Positions 5,745 through 10,696 of a DNA stretch of 13,455 nucleotides are shown piece after piece. Both the position numbers and the translations under genes were made by a program. The notes below the pieces were generated by a model. The model worked only from the letters and a program-made list of their open reading frames with translations, searched no databases and was not told where the DNA came from. The stretch spans positions 1-13,455 of the forward strand of contig DCHA01000004.1 in assembly GCA_002315535.1 (NCBI GenBank), written 5' to 3'. How positions within the stretch are numbered: the stretch's first letter is position 1; each line of letters starts with the position of its first letter. This DNA is from Firmicutes bacterium UBA1764. GTDB taxonomy: Bacteria; Bacillota; Clostridia; Peptostreptococcales; Anaerovoracaceae.

Positions 5745-5912
5745 ATGAACAAATCATTAAAACTGCATAAATCAGTAGAGGCCCAAATTGAATTATTAAA
5801 ATCGCGTGGCCTAATAATATGTGAAAAACATGGTGACAGGAACAACGTTTTTTCTGAAATGGAGCTGGATTTAGAGCGATTGTTTCATTACCTTGAGAGG
5901 CGAAGTGAATAA
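5745..5912 (+). pseudogene. N-terminal fragment of an Abi_2 (AbiD/AbiF-like) gene
   Basis: The frame opens MNKSLKLHKSVEAQIELLKS then RGLII. This is the characteristic start of Abi_2 abortive-infection proteins (a basic head, then 'SVEEQIELLKSRGLII'). After about 27 residues it runs into the REP-like element GTGACAGGAACAACG at 5833 and continues with unrelated residues (SEMELDLERLFHYLERRSE) to TAA. Full-length Abi_2 proteins are around 300 residues, so at least nine tenths is missing. The SD AGGA lies 5 nt before ATG. The stop overlaps the next start (TAATG at 5910-5914). The tail LERRSE is the translation of the dispersed CTTGAGAGGCGAAGTGAATAA motif, probably the end of another gene joined on. 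Confidence 0.6.
5830..5860 (+). repeat. REP-like half-element inside the Abi_2 remnant
   Basis: GTGACAGGAACAACGTTTTT followed by TCTGAAATGG, matching the copy at 1044 closely. It lies at the point where Abi_2 similarity stops. Confidence 0.6.
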
Positions 5913-6082
5913 TGGATAATAACAAAATCGAATTATTTAATAAGCAAAAGAAGCTACTAGATACTTTTCTTTCTACCGGTGCTATTTCGAAACAGCAATA
6001 TGAAAAGAGTCTTGGAGATATGAAAGAAAAGATGGGTATTAATGAAGATGTTAGAATCGAACAGAGCGCGTTTAACAAATGA
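5912..6082 (+). CDS. SHOCT-like N-terminal part of a frameshifted metallopeptidase gene (56 aa)
   Basis: SD GAGAGG in the motif GAGAGGCGAAGTGAATAATG; the start overlaps the preceding stop. The protein is charged and helical, with KQKKLLDTFLSTGAISKQQY and EKSLGDMKEKM, matching SHOCT-type short domains ('..L..GiIteeEfe..K..ll'). It ends prematurely after IEQSAFNK. The sister copy at 10697 reads IEQSRLTNEEIQALAER at the same place, because it has GAGCCG where this copy has GAGCGCG, one extra base. Removing that base joins this frame to the metallopeptidase frame at 6042-6425. The intact ancestor was therefore a single SHOCT-YgjP protein of about 170 residues. Confidence 0.6.
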   Translation: MDNNKIELFNKQKKLLDTFLSTGAISKQQYEKSLGDMKEKMGINEDVRIEQSAFNK

Positions 6083-6425
6083 GGAGATCCAGGCTCTGGC
6101 GGAAAGGGCTAAGATTACGTTCCCGGAATTGGTTTCGCGTTATGCCAATATAATCGGGGTTAGCTATGGGCGCGTAACAATCAGGCATCAGAAGACAAGG
6201 TGGGGGAGCTGCAGCAGCAAGGGAAACCTAAACTTTAATTGTCTATTGATGCTGGCGCCACAGGATGTTATCGAATATGTGGTCGTTCATGAACTATGCC
6301 ATATAAAGCAAATGAATCACTCAAAGGCTTTCTGGGCAGAGGTTGAGAAAATTCTGCCTGACTATAAGGATTCGGTGAAGTGGCTGAAGACTGAAGGCGG
6401 TAAGTTGATGAGACGGGTGAGATGA
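6042..6425 (+). CDS. YgjP/DUF45-type (M48-like) zinc metallopeptidase domain
   Basis: 127 residues with the core of the YgjP-like family: 'KTRWGSCSSKGNLNFNCLLM' (51-70), 'VIEYVVVHELCHIKQMNHSKAFW' around 76-98 with the HExxH zinc motif H83-E84-x-x-H87 and the further conserved H93, then 'LPDYKDSVKWLK'. The N-terminal beta-rich part of full DUF45 proteins is absent, replaced in the ancestor by the SHOCT-like head at 5912. The ATG at 6042 has no convincing SD and lies inside the SHOCT coding sequence in another frame, so this part may be poorly translated after the 1-nt insertion near 6068. YgjP-like proteins are often found beside type I restriction genes in other genomes; none is here. It overlaps DUF1653 by 4 nt (ATGA). 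Confidence 0.75.
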   Translation: MKMLESNRARLTNEEIQALAERAKITFPELVSRYANIIGVSYGRVTIRHQKTRWGSCSSKGNLNFNCLLMLAPQDVIEYVVVHELCHIKQMNHSKAFWAEVEKILPDYKDSVKWLKTEGGKLMRRVR

Positions 6426-6658
6426 TAATAGAAATGGAAGAAATTAAAATCGGAAGATATCGCCACTTTAAAGGCAATGAATATGAGGTCTTGTATTTGG
6501 CAAAGCACAGTGAGACTGGTGAAGACATGGTTGTCTATCGTGCTTTGTATGGAGATTTTGGAATATGGGTTCGTCCTGCGAGTATGTGGAATGAGACTGT
6601 CGAGCGGGACGGTAAAGTGGTTAAAAGGTTTGAGTATGAAGACAACCTTAACGAGTGA
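6422..6658 (+). CDS. DUF1653 protein
   Basis: A 78-residue protein matching DUF1653 almost end to end: 'GRYRHFKGNEYEVLYLAKHS', 'ETGEDMVVYRALYGDFGIWV', 'RPASMWNETVERDGKVVKRF'. The start overlaps the metallopeptidase stop in ATGA, indicating translational coupling; an in-frame ATG at 6434 would give a protein nearer the usual DUF1653 start. The biochemical role of DUF1653 is not established. A fragment of a second copy of this gene's 3' end lies at 8896-8940. Confidence 0.85.
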   Translation: MIIEMEEIKIGRYRHFKGNEYEVLYLAKHSETGEDMVVYRALYGDFGIWVRPASMWNETVERDGKVVKRFEYEDNLNE

Positions 6659-6671
6659 GGAAAATAAAGAA

Positions 6672-6701
6672 TTGACTATTGTAGCACGTTTGTGCTACAA
6701 T
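6672..6701 (+). promoter_or_regulatory. Promoter with overlapping perfect palindromic operator
   Basis: TTGACT (6672-6677), an 18-bp spacer and TACAAT (6696-6701). The spacer and -10 are one perfect inverted repeat: ATTGTAGCAC (6678-6687), GTTT, GTGCTACAAT (6692-6701). A ribbon-helix-helix antitoxin is encoded 20 bp downstream, so this is the expected self-repression site, where bound protein would block the -10 directly. As RNA the same hairpin followed by TTTT could also terminate read-through from DUF1653. The SD (GTGAGGTGA) follows at 6706-6714. Confidence 0.8.
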
Positions 6702-6721
6702 TTTTGTGAGGTGAATTAACT

Positions 6722-7231
6722 ATGCCAAAAACAGCTACAATACATGTACGTATGGATGAACAAATCAAAGAAGACGCTCTAGATGTGTTTAATAATCTTG
6801 GAATAAGTGTTGCTGATGCAATCACTATGTATTTTAAGCAAGTTGCTTTAAAAAATGGAATTCCTTTTGAGCTAACAGCTGATAAGAAGCCAAGAACAAA
6901 TTTTGATAAGGTTAGTGAATACAAGAAAGGTGATTTACAGAAAGTCTTGGATGTAATCCCGGACAGTGTTGATGAACTTTGGGTATTCGGAAGTGCCGTA
7001 ACAAAGTTTTGCAGACCTGACAGCGATCTAGATGTCTGTATAATAGGAGATTCTATTACAAAAGAAGACCGTAAAATTTTAGCTCATGCTCCTAGATATG
7101 GAATGGATTTGATTGATACAAATTACGATGAATTCAATAAAGAGAGTAAAGAAAAAGGGTCTATATTTAACGAAATAAAGAGTAAGGGGTTACTTGTGTA
7201 TAAGAAGGGATTAGGGTTAGTAAATGGGTAA
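6722..7231 (+). CDS. RelB/DinJ-type antitoxin domain fused to a minimal nucleotidyltransferase (MNT)
   Basis: 169 residues in two parts. Residues 3-52 are a RelB/DinJ ribbon-helix-helix: the 'TATIHVRMDEQIKEDALDVF' strand and helix, then 'LGISVADAITMYFKQVA' and 'GIPFEL'. After a short basic linker, 64-165 form a minimal nucleotidyltransferase: 'VDELWVFGSAVTKFCRPDSD' then LDVCIIGD, giving exactly G90-S91-x10-D102-x-D104, with a third acid at D129 in GMDLID. In MNT/HEPN pairs the MNT protein inactivates the HEPN RNase, by AMP transfer in the studied MntA-HepT case. The added DNA-binding head suggests that antitoxin and repressor are united in one chain. The gene overlaps the HEPN gene by 8 nt and is preceded by a palindromic operator. 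DinJ normally pairs with YafQ/RelE toxins, which are absent here. Confidence 0.85.
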   Translation: MPKTATIHVRMDEQIKEDALDVFNNLGISVADAITMYFKQVALKNGIPFELTADKKPRTNFDKVSEYKKGDLQKVLDVIPDSVDELWVFGSAVTKFCRPDSDLDVCIIGDSITKEDRKILAHAPRYGMDLIDTNYDEFNKESKEKGSIFNEIKSKGLLVYKKGLGLVNG

Positions 7232-7685
7232 GTATGAAGATTTGATTAAGCTAGCGGCTAATGATCTTAAGGTTGCGAGATTGATACTTAATTCTGCAAA
7301 TGATGAATTGATGCAGAATAGTGCCGCATACAATACTGAGCAGGCCGTAGAAAAAATAATGAAGGCTTTGCTGGTACGAGGCGGCGGAACTGCTGGAATA
7401 TCGCATAATATCACGCAACTTTCAAAGGATATGGATGACTTATCAATCCCATATCCTGACTGGATTCATGATAAAGATGACGAAATATCTTCCTGGGCAA
7501 CAACAATTAGGTATAATGCAAATTTCAAAGCTGATCACGATGAAATTGCTGAAGTGATAATGCTCGTTCAGCGTTGGTTGGAGTTAATAAACAGAATAGG
7601 TTTACTAGAAGGACAGGTTTTGTGCGTTGGGGACTTTGATGCAAGCAACGATGAAATTGCTGAAACGTTTTATGGGGAGAAATAA
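7224..7685 (+). CDS. HEPN-domain protein, probable toxin of the MNT pair
   Basis: 153 residues, mostly helical, in HEPN style: 'KYEDLIKLAANDLKVARLIL', then 'YNTEQAVEKIMKALLVRGG' (the Q-A-x-E-K-x-x-K-A helix), 'GISHNITQLSKDM' with H61, and 'WATTIRYNANF', corresponding to the conserved 'tRY' near the end of the domain. A canonical R-x4-6-H RNase motif is not clear: R52 and H61 are 8 residues apart, as are R96 and H105. Nuclease activity is therefore unproven. A ~25-residue acidic tail (LCVGDFDASNDEIAETF) extends past the domain. The ATG lies inside the end of the MNT gene (ATGGGTAA), so the two are translationally coupled. Confidence 0.8.
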   Translation: MGKYEDLIKLAANDLKVARLILNSANDELMQNSAAYNTEQAVEKIMKALLVRGGGTAGISHNITQLSKDMDDLSIPYPDWIHDKDDEISSWATTIRYNANFKADHDEIAEVIMLVQRWLELINRIGLLEGQVLCVGDFDASNDEIAETFYGEK

Positions 7686-7695
7686 TAATTAATTA

Positions 7696-7710
7696 TTGAC
7701 AGGAACAAAG
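7696..7710 (+). repeat. REP-like half-element supplying an SD
   Basis: TTGACAGGAACAAAG, a short GACAGGAAC element between the HEPN and deformylase genes. AGGAA at 7701-7705 is 8 nt before the ATG at 7714 and is the only SD candidate for that gene. Confidence 0.5.
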
Positions 7711-7713
7711 CAA

Positions 7714-8130
7714 ATGATAAGACCGATAATGAAGGATTCGCTCTTTCTTGCGAAGAAGAGCGTTGATGCGACAAAAGAAGATTTGCCGGTGGCAATTGAC
7801 CTGATGCAAACTCTGGCGGCCCATGCGGATGAATGCGTCGGCATGGCTGCTAATATGATTGGTGTCAGCAAGCGAATAATCATATTCCATGATGAGGCTG
7901 ACGGAATGAACAAGGTGATGTTTAACCCTGTCATTGTGCAGAAAAGTGGTGAATATGAAACGGAAGAGGGCTGTTTGTCGCTGCCCGGTGTCCGCAGTAC
8001 GAAGCGCTACAAGATGATTACTGTGGAATACCAGGATATGTCCTTTGTAAAGCATAAGGACATTTTTACAGGATTCACTGCGCAGATAATACAGCATGAA
8101 ATAGATATGACGAATGGGATATTGATCTAA
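7714..8130 (+). CDS. Peptide deformylase homologue lacking the second zinc histidine
   Basis: 138 residues from ATG 7714; an in-frame TTG at 7696 lies inside the repeat and is rejected as start. It belongs to the short deformylase class of clostridia: motif 1 'CVGMAANMIGV' (41-51, Met in place of Gln, which I recall as usual in this class), motif 2 'EEGCLSLPG' with metal ligand C87, and motif 3 'IIQHEIDMTNGILI'. Motif 3 is normally QHExDHxxG. Here H128 and E129 are kept but the second zinc ligand is M132 (codon ATG). Deformylases remove N-formyl from nascent proteins; this copy is probably impaired or altered, and the housekeeping enzyme presumably lies elsewhere. It follows HEPN by 28 nt and precedes the nitroreductase by 31 nt. 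Confidence 0.8.
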   Translation: MIRPIMKDSLFLAKKSVDATKEDLPVAIDLMQTLAAHADECVGMAANMIGVSKRIIIFHDEADGMNKVMFNPVIVQKSGEYETEEGCLSLPGVRSTKRYKMITVEYQDMSFVKHKDIFTGFTAQIIQHEIDMTNGILI

Positions 8131-8161
8131 TCAGGCATAGTAGATTGGAGATTATAGGATA

Positions 8162-8890
8162 ATGACAAATACAATTCAAGAACTATTCAATAGAAAGTCA
8201 ATTAGAGTTTACACCGATAGAGAGATTTCTGCGGAGAAAAGGGAGGCTATTCTGCTTTCTGCAATGAATGCCCCGACTGAAGGAAATCAGCAGCTATATA
8301 CCATTATTGACATTCAAGACCAGGATTTAAAGAATAGGATGGCAATTGTTTGTGATAATCAACCGTTCATCGCAACGGGCAAGCTTGTTTTGGTGTTTTG
8401 TGCAGATTGCAAAAAATGGTACGAAGCCTTCGGCTATGCCGGAGCTGATCCAAAGCTGCCGGGCGTTGGTGATTTGATGATTGCGGTATCTGATGCAAAT
8501 ATAGCTGCGCAGAATGCGGTTGTTGCGGCTGAAAGCCTTGGTATAGGATCTTGCTATATAGGCGATGTAATGGAAAACTGTGAACAGATTCGAGAATGCC
8601 TTGAACTTCCCAAATATGTTTTCCCGGCAGCAATGTTGGTGTTCGGTTATCCTACTGAGCAACAGAAGAACAGGATTAAACCTGAAAGACATAAGTTAAG
8701 TGATATTGTTTGTATTGACGAATACAAAGAAAAGAATGAAGCAGAGCTGAAAGCCATGTTCTCAAAGAACTGCGAAAATAAGGGCTATGAAGAATGGATG
8801 AAGGCATTTTGCACTCGCAAATATAACTCGGACTTTTGCGTTGAAATGACCAGATCTGTTGCGGAATATTTGAAGGATTTTGAGAGATAA
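8162..8890 (+). CDS. Nitroreductase-family FMN oxidoreductase
   Basis: 242 residues. The N-terminus 'LFNRKSIRVYTDREIS' (8-23) is the FMN-phosphate-binding R-x-S-x-R signature, followed by 'AMNAPTEGNQQLYTIIDI' (34-51). The middle has 'DANIAAQNAVVAAESLGIGS' then CYIGDV (111-136), the usual dimer and flavin segment, and 'PAAMLVFGYPTEQ' closes the core. The C-terminal part ('YEEWMKAFCTRKYNSDFCVE' then MTRSVAEYL) is typical of NfrA-like clostridial members. It likely reduces nitro, quinone or similar acceptors with NAD(P)H in the cytoplasm. The substrate is unknown. It is probably co-transcribed with the deformylase homologue 31 nt upstream. Confidence 0.88.
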   Translation: MTNTIQELFNRKSIRVYTDREISAEKREAILLSAMNAPTEGNQQLYTIIDIQDQDLKNRMAIVCDNQPFIATGKLVLVFCADCKKWYEAFGYAGADPKLPGVGDLMIAVSDANIAAQNAVVAAESLGIGSCYIGDVMENCEQIRECLELPKYVFPAAMLVFGYPTEQQKNRIKPERHKLSDIVCIDEYKEKNEAELKAMFSKNCENKGYEEWMKAFCTRKYNSDFCVEMTRSVAEYLKDFER

Positions 8891-8895
8891 TACGC

Positions 8896-8940
8896 CGGGA
8901 CGGGAAAGTGGTTAAAAGGTTTGAGTATATTAGACTCTGA
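8896..8940 (+). pseudogene. 3' fragment of a DUF1653 gene
   Basis: Reads RDGKVVKRFEYIRL then TGA. The stretch GGGAAAGTGGTTAAAAGG and onward matches the 3' part of the intact DUF1653 gene (6606-6640) nearly base for base, then diverges at FEY. It lies 6 bp after the nitroreductase stop, with no start or upstream body. It is a remnant of another SHOCT/YgjP/DUF1653 cassette. Confidence 0.75.
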
Positions 8941-8952
8941 CCTAATGATTAT

Positions 8953-9351
8953 TTATTGTGCCAAATAAAGTTCGAGGAGTGCATCTGTTAGTAGTTTTGA
9001 GTAATTGATGTGTTTGGATTCGCCAAAAGTATTTAGGAACGCTGGAATGGTGGTATTCTTTTTCACAAGGGTTGTCCCGTACTTTGAAGCATAGCTTTCC
9101 ATATCTAAAGCCATTAGGCTTATGTGCTCAGATTTTTTTAATTTGATACTTTGTATGTCGGATGGAGCGGGGATAGTATTATTGTTTTCCAGTTCATCTA
9201 GTATCCAGCCGCATGCAGCATCTTCGGCCATTAGTAAGGCTTCTGCGGCGTCCTCGCCATAGGTAATGCATCCTGGAAGATCAGGGAAGGTGACGGTGTA
9301 GCCTTTGTCGCTATTAATATGAAATATTGCTGGATAGACTAGATTCTTCAT
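8953..9351 (-). CDS. Orphan HicB-family antitoxin
   Basis: 132 residues. The N-terminal HicB partial RNase-H fold is clear: 'LVYPAIFHINSDKGYTVTFP' then DLPGCITYGEDAAEALLMAE. A variable middle leads to a C-terminal DNA-binding segment ('NTTIPAFLNTFGESKHINYS' then KLLTDALLELYL). HicB normally neutralises the HicA mRNA interferase and represses its own operon. No HicA gene precedes it on this strand (9352-9503 is promoter and repeat), so it is solitary. SD GAGGAGAGG lies upstream and the promoter is consensus-like. It converges on the nitroreductase gene. Confidence 0.85.
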   Translation of the reverse strand: MKNLVYPAIFHINSDKGYTVTFPDLPGCITYGEDAAEALLMAEDAACGWILDELENNNTIPAPSDIQSIKLKKSEHISLMALDMESYASKYGTTLVKKNTTIPAFLNTFGESKHINYSKLLTDALLELYLAQ

Positions 9352-9377
9352 GACTTTACCTCTCCTCTTGCAAACAT

Positions 9378-9406
9378 ATTATATGCGTATAATGCGTATT
9401 AGTCAA
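9378..9406 (-). promoter_or_regulatory. Promoter/operator of the minus-strand hicB
   Basis: On the minus strand: TTGACT (9406-9401), a 17-bp spacer and a perfect TATAAT (9383-9378). The spacer carries AATACGCATT followed directly by ATACGCATAT, two tandem near-copies of a 10-bp box. The same box precedes the other orphan hicB (11018-11041), so it is a likely HicB binding site. Confidence 0.75.
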
Positions 9407-9464
9407 TGGGATTATTTAACTGTAATAATATTACAATAAATACATTATTAGGTCAAACTTAGAA

Positions 9465-9492
9465 TGCATAGTGACAGGAACTGTGTGTTTGG
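9465..9492 (+). repeat. REP-like half-element (AGGAACTGTGTGT type)
   Basis: TGCATAGTGACAGGAACTGT followed by GTGTTTGG. The stretch TAGTGACAGGAACTGTGTGT is identical at 10668. It lies between the orphan hicB promoter and the NUDIX gene. Confidence 0.6.
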
Positions 9493-9509
9493 ATTTATGA
9501 AGGATGAAT

Positions 9510-9896
9510 ATGAAGACAATCAGGGTTGTGGCTGCGGTAATTAGAAATAATGACCAAATATTTGCTACTCAAAGGGGCTATGGTGCTTTTGCCGGGGGCT
9601 GGGAGTTTCCCGGTGGAAAGATTGAAGAAGGGGAGGCTCCGGAAGCTGCATTAAAAAGAGAAATACTTGAGGAACTGGATACGGAGGTATCTGTAGGGGA
9701 ATTGATTGATACAATCGAATACAATTATCCGGACTTTCATCTTTCTATGGATTGCTTTTGGTGCGAGGTCGTAAAGGGCGATTTGGTGCTCAAGGAACAT
9801 AGGGCTGCCAGGTGGCTAAGCAGGGAGTCGCTTTATAGTGTGGAATGGCTACCTGCGGATATATCGTTGATTGAAAAAATCAGTGAGTGTATATAG
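9510..9896 (+). CDS. NUDIX hydrolase, MutT-like nucleoside triphosphate pyrophosphatase
   Basis: 128 residues from ATG 9510, where SD GAAGGATG is well spaced; ATG 9504 (two residues longer) lies inside that SD. N-terminus 'IRVVAAVIRNNDQIFATQRG' is followed by 'FAGGWEFPGGKIEEGEAPEA' and 'ALKREILEELDTEVSVGELI'. The Nudix box Gx5Ex7REUxEE is complete, with Asp at the usual Gly position (EELD), as in the (deoxy)NTP pyrophosphohydrolase branch. 'RAARWLSRESLYSVEWLPAD' at the C-terminus is also typical of that branch. It probably hydrolyses oxidised or damaged nucleoside triphosphates to the monophosphate. It ends just before the terminator repeat at 9911. Confidence 0.88.
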   Translation: MKTIRVVAAVIRNNDQIFATQRGYGAFAGGWEFPGGKIEEGEAPEAALKREILEELDTEVSVGELIDTIEYNYPDFHLSMDCFWCEVVKGDLVLKEHRAARWLSRESLYSVEWLPADISLIEKISECI

Positions 9897-9910
9897 GTTA
9901 GTATAAAAAG

Positions 9911-9972
9911 GCAAGGCGGATTTCTGTCTTGCTTTTATTGTGGGTATGTGATACCATAATATGTAAATAATG
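9911..9972 (+). repeat. ~62-bp repeat with terminator hairpin (second copy)
   Basis: GCAAGGCGGA TT TCTGTCTTGC, then TTTTATTG and TATGTGATACCATAATATG. Compared with 5525-5586 the left arm has two A-to-G changes, and both become G-U pairs opposite U in RNA from the plus strand, so the hairpin is kept. It ends transcription of the NUDIX gene. Confidence 0.75.
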
Positions 9973-9992
9973 TATAATATTATTAATGAAGT

Positions 9993-10014
9993 ATGACGTC
10001 ATGCTTGACGTCAT
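9993..10014 (+). promoter_or_regulatory. Double TGACGTCA operator upstream of hicAB
   Basis: Two copies of the 8-bp palindrome TGACGTCA (9994-10001 and 10006-10013), centres 12 bp apart, lie between a TATAAT box (9973-9978) and the hicA SD (AGGGGTG, 10021-10027). Twin palindromes at about one helical turn suit cooperative binding of HicB dimers. The -35 for the TATAAT box is poor. An alternative TTGACG (10005) with TACAAT (10028) at 17-bp spacing would leave almost no leader. Confidence 0.55.
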
Positions 10015-10034
10015 AAAATCAGGGGTGTACAATA

Positions 10035-10292
10035 ATGACAAGTAAAGTAAAAGAATATGAAAGGATAAAGAATAATCCTAAAAATGTCAGCTTTGTGAAG
10101 CTGGAAAAGTTGCTGCAGGCAAATGGATTTGATGAATCTTGGCCAAGAGGGGGATCAAGTCACTGCACTTTTACTAAAGGGAAAATGATTATTACTATTC
10201 CATATTCAAAACCAATAAAGGAAATATACGTCAAGCACGTAATTGAAATGATTGAAAAAAGTGAGGATATTAGTGATGGAAAAAGATCTTAA
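10035..10292 (+). CDS. hicA: HicA-type mRNA interferase toxin
   Basis: 85 residues with the dsRBD-like HicA pattern: 'VSFVKLEKLLQANGFDESWP' (N-terminal helix), 'RGGSSHCTFTKGKMIITIPY' with the expected catalytic H43, and 'KPIKEIYVKHVIEMIEKSED' (C-terminal helix). The family cleaves mRNA in translation-dependent growth arrest. SD AGGGGTG lies 7 nt before ATG. Its 3' end overlaps hicB by 17 nt, the classic toxin-first order. All key residues appear intact, so this is a complete pair. Confidence 0.88.
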   Translation: MTSKVKEYERIKNNPKNVSFVKLEKLLQANGFDESWPRGGSSHCTFTKGKMIITIPYSKPIKEIYVKHVIEMIEKSEDISDGKRS

Positions 10293-10641
10293 GTACTATA
10301 TGAGTTTGAAATATCCGGTAACTATTGAGACCGAAGAGGATGGAACATTTTTCATTTCATATCCAGATCTCTTGGGATGTTTTTCATGCGGAGATACAAT
10401 TGAAGAGGCTCTTGTGATGGGAGAAGATGCTAGAAAGGCTTGGACCATAACCGCATTAGAAAAAAACGTGTTTATTCCTAAACCTCGTTCAATCGAAAGT
10501 TGTCCTGATAACTACAAAATACATCTTCCGAAATCATTATATAGGCAATTAGCTTTACAGTCGGCAAGAGAACACACAAGTATGAATCAATACTGTGTTT
10601 ACCTTCTTAGTAAGGGAGTTGTAATGGATTCAATAAAGTGA
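10276..10641 (+). CDS. hicB: HicB antitoxin of the hicAB pair
   Basis: 121 residues from ATG 10276, which has SD GAGG 9 nt upstream; an in-frame TTG at 10252 lies deep within hicA and is unlikely. The N-terminal half is HicB: 'LKYPVTIETEEDGTFFISYP', 'DLLGCFSCGDTIEEALVMGE', 'DARKAWTITALEKNVFIPKP'. The C-terminal 'IHLPKSLYRQLALQSAREHT' with 'SMNQYCVYLLSKG' is a ribbon-helix-helix of the Arc-like kind. It neutralises HicA and probably binds the TGACGTCA pair upstream. It lacks the 'TIPxWL' C-terminus of the two orphan HicBs, so it is of a different subtype from them. Confidence 0.88.
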   Translation: MEKDLKYYMSLKYPVTIETEEDGTFFISYPDLLGCFSCGDTIEEALVMGEDARKAWTITALEKNVFIPKPRSIESCPDNYKIHLPKSLYRQLALQSAREHTSMNQYCVYLLSKGVVMDSIK

Positions 10642-10645
10642 TGCA

Positions 10646-10690
10646 CCTTGAGAGGCGAGGAATACGTTAGTGACAGGAACTGTGTGTTCA
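10646..10690 (+). repeat. Compound repeat: CTTGAGAGGCGA motif plus REP-like half-element
   Basis: ACCTTGAGAGGCGAGGAATACG, broken here as ACCTTGAGAGG and CGAGGAATACG, is followed by TTAGTGACAGGAACTGTGTG. The first motif also occurs at 322, 2108 and 5891, the second at 9465. It lies between hicB and the second SHOCT/YgjP copy, where at 5891 the same motif precedes the first copy. Confidence 0.55.
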
Positions 10691-10696
10691 ACAAGT

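Noticed and set aside
8327..8692. Minus-strand open frames opposite the nitroreductase
   Set aside because: Shadow frames with no recognisable domain or start signal.
9421..9435. 15-bp palindrome TGTAATAATATTACA upstream of the NUDIX gene
   Set aside because: Perfect, but wholly A+T-rich apart from its ends, in an A+T-rich spacer, with no matching copy elsewhere; chance is a fair explanation.
10028..10033. TACAAT as -10 of hicA
   Set aside because: It would start the transcript after the ATG; the overlapping SD suggests a leadered mRNA. Kept only as an alternative.
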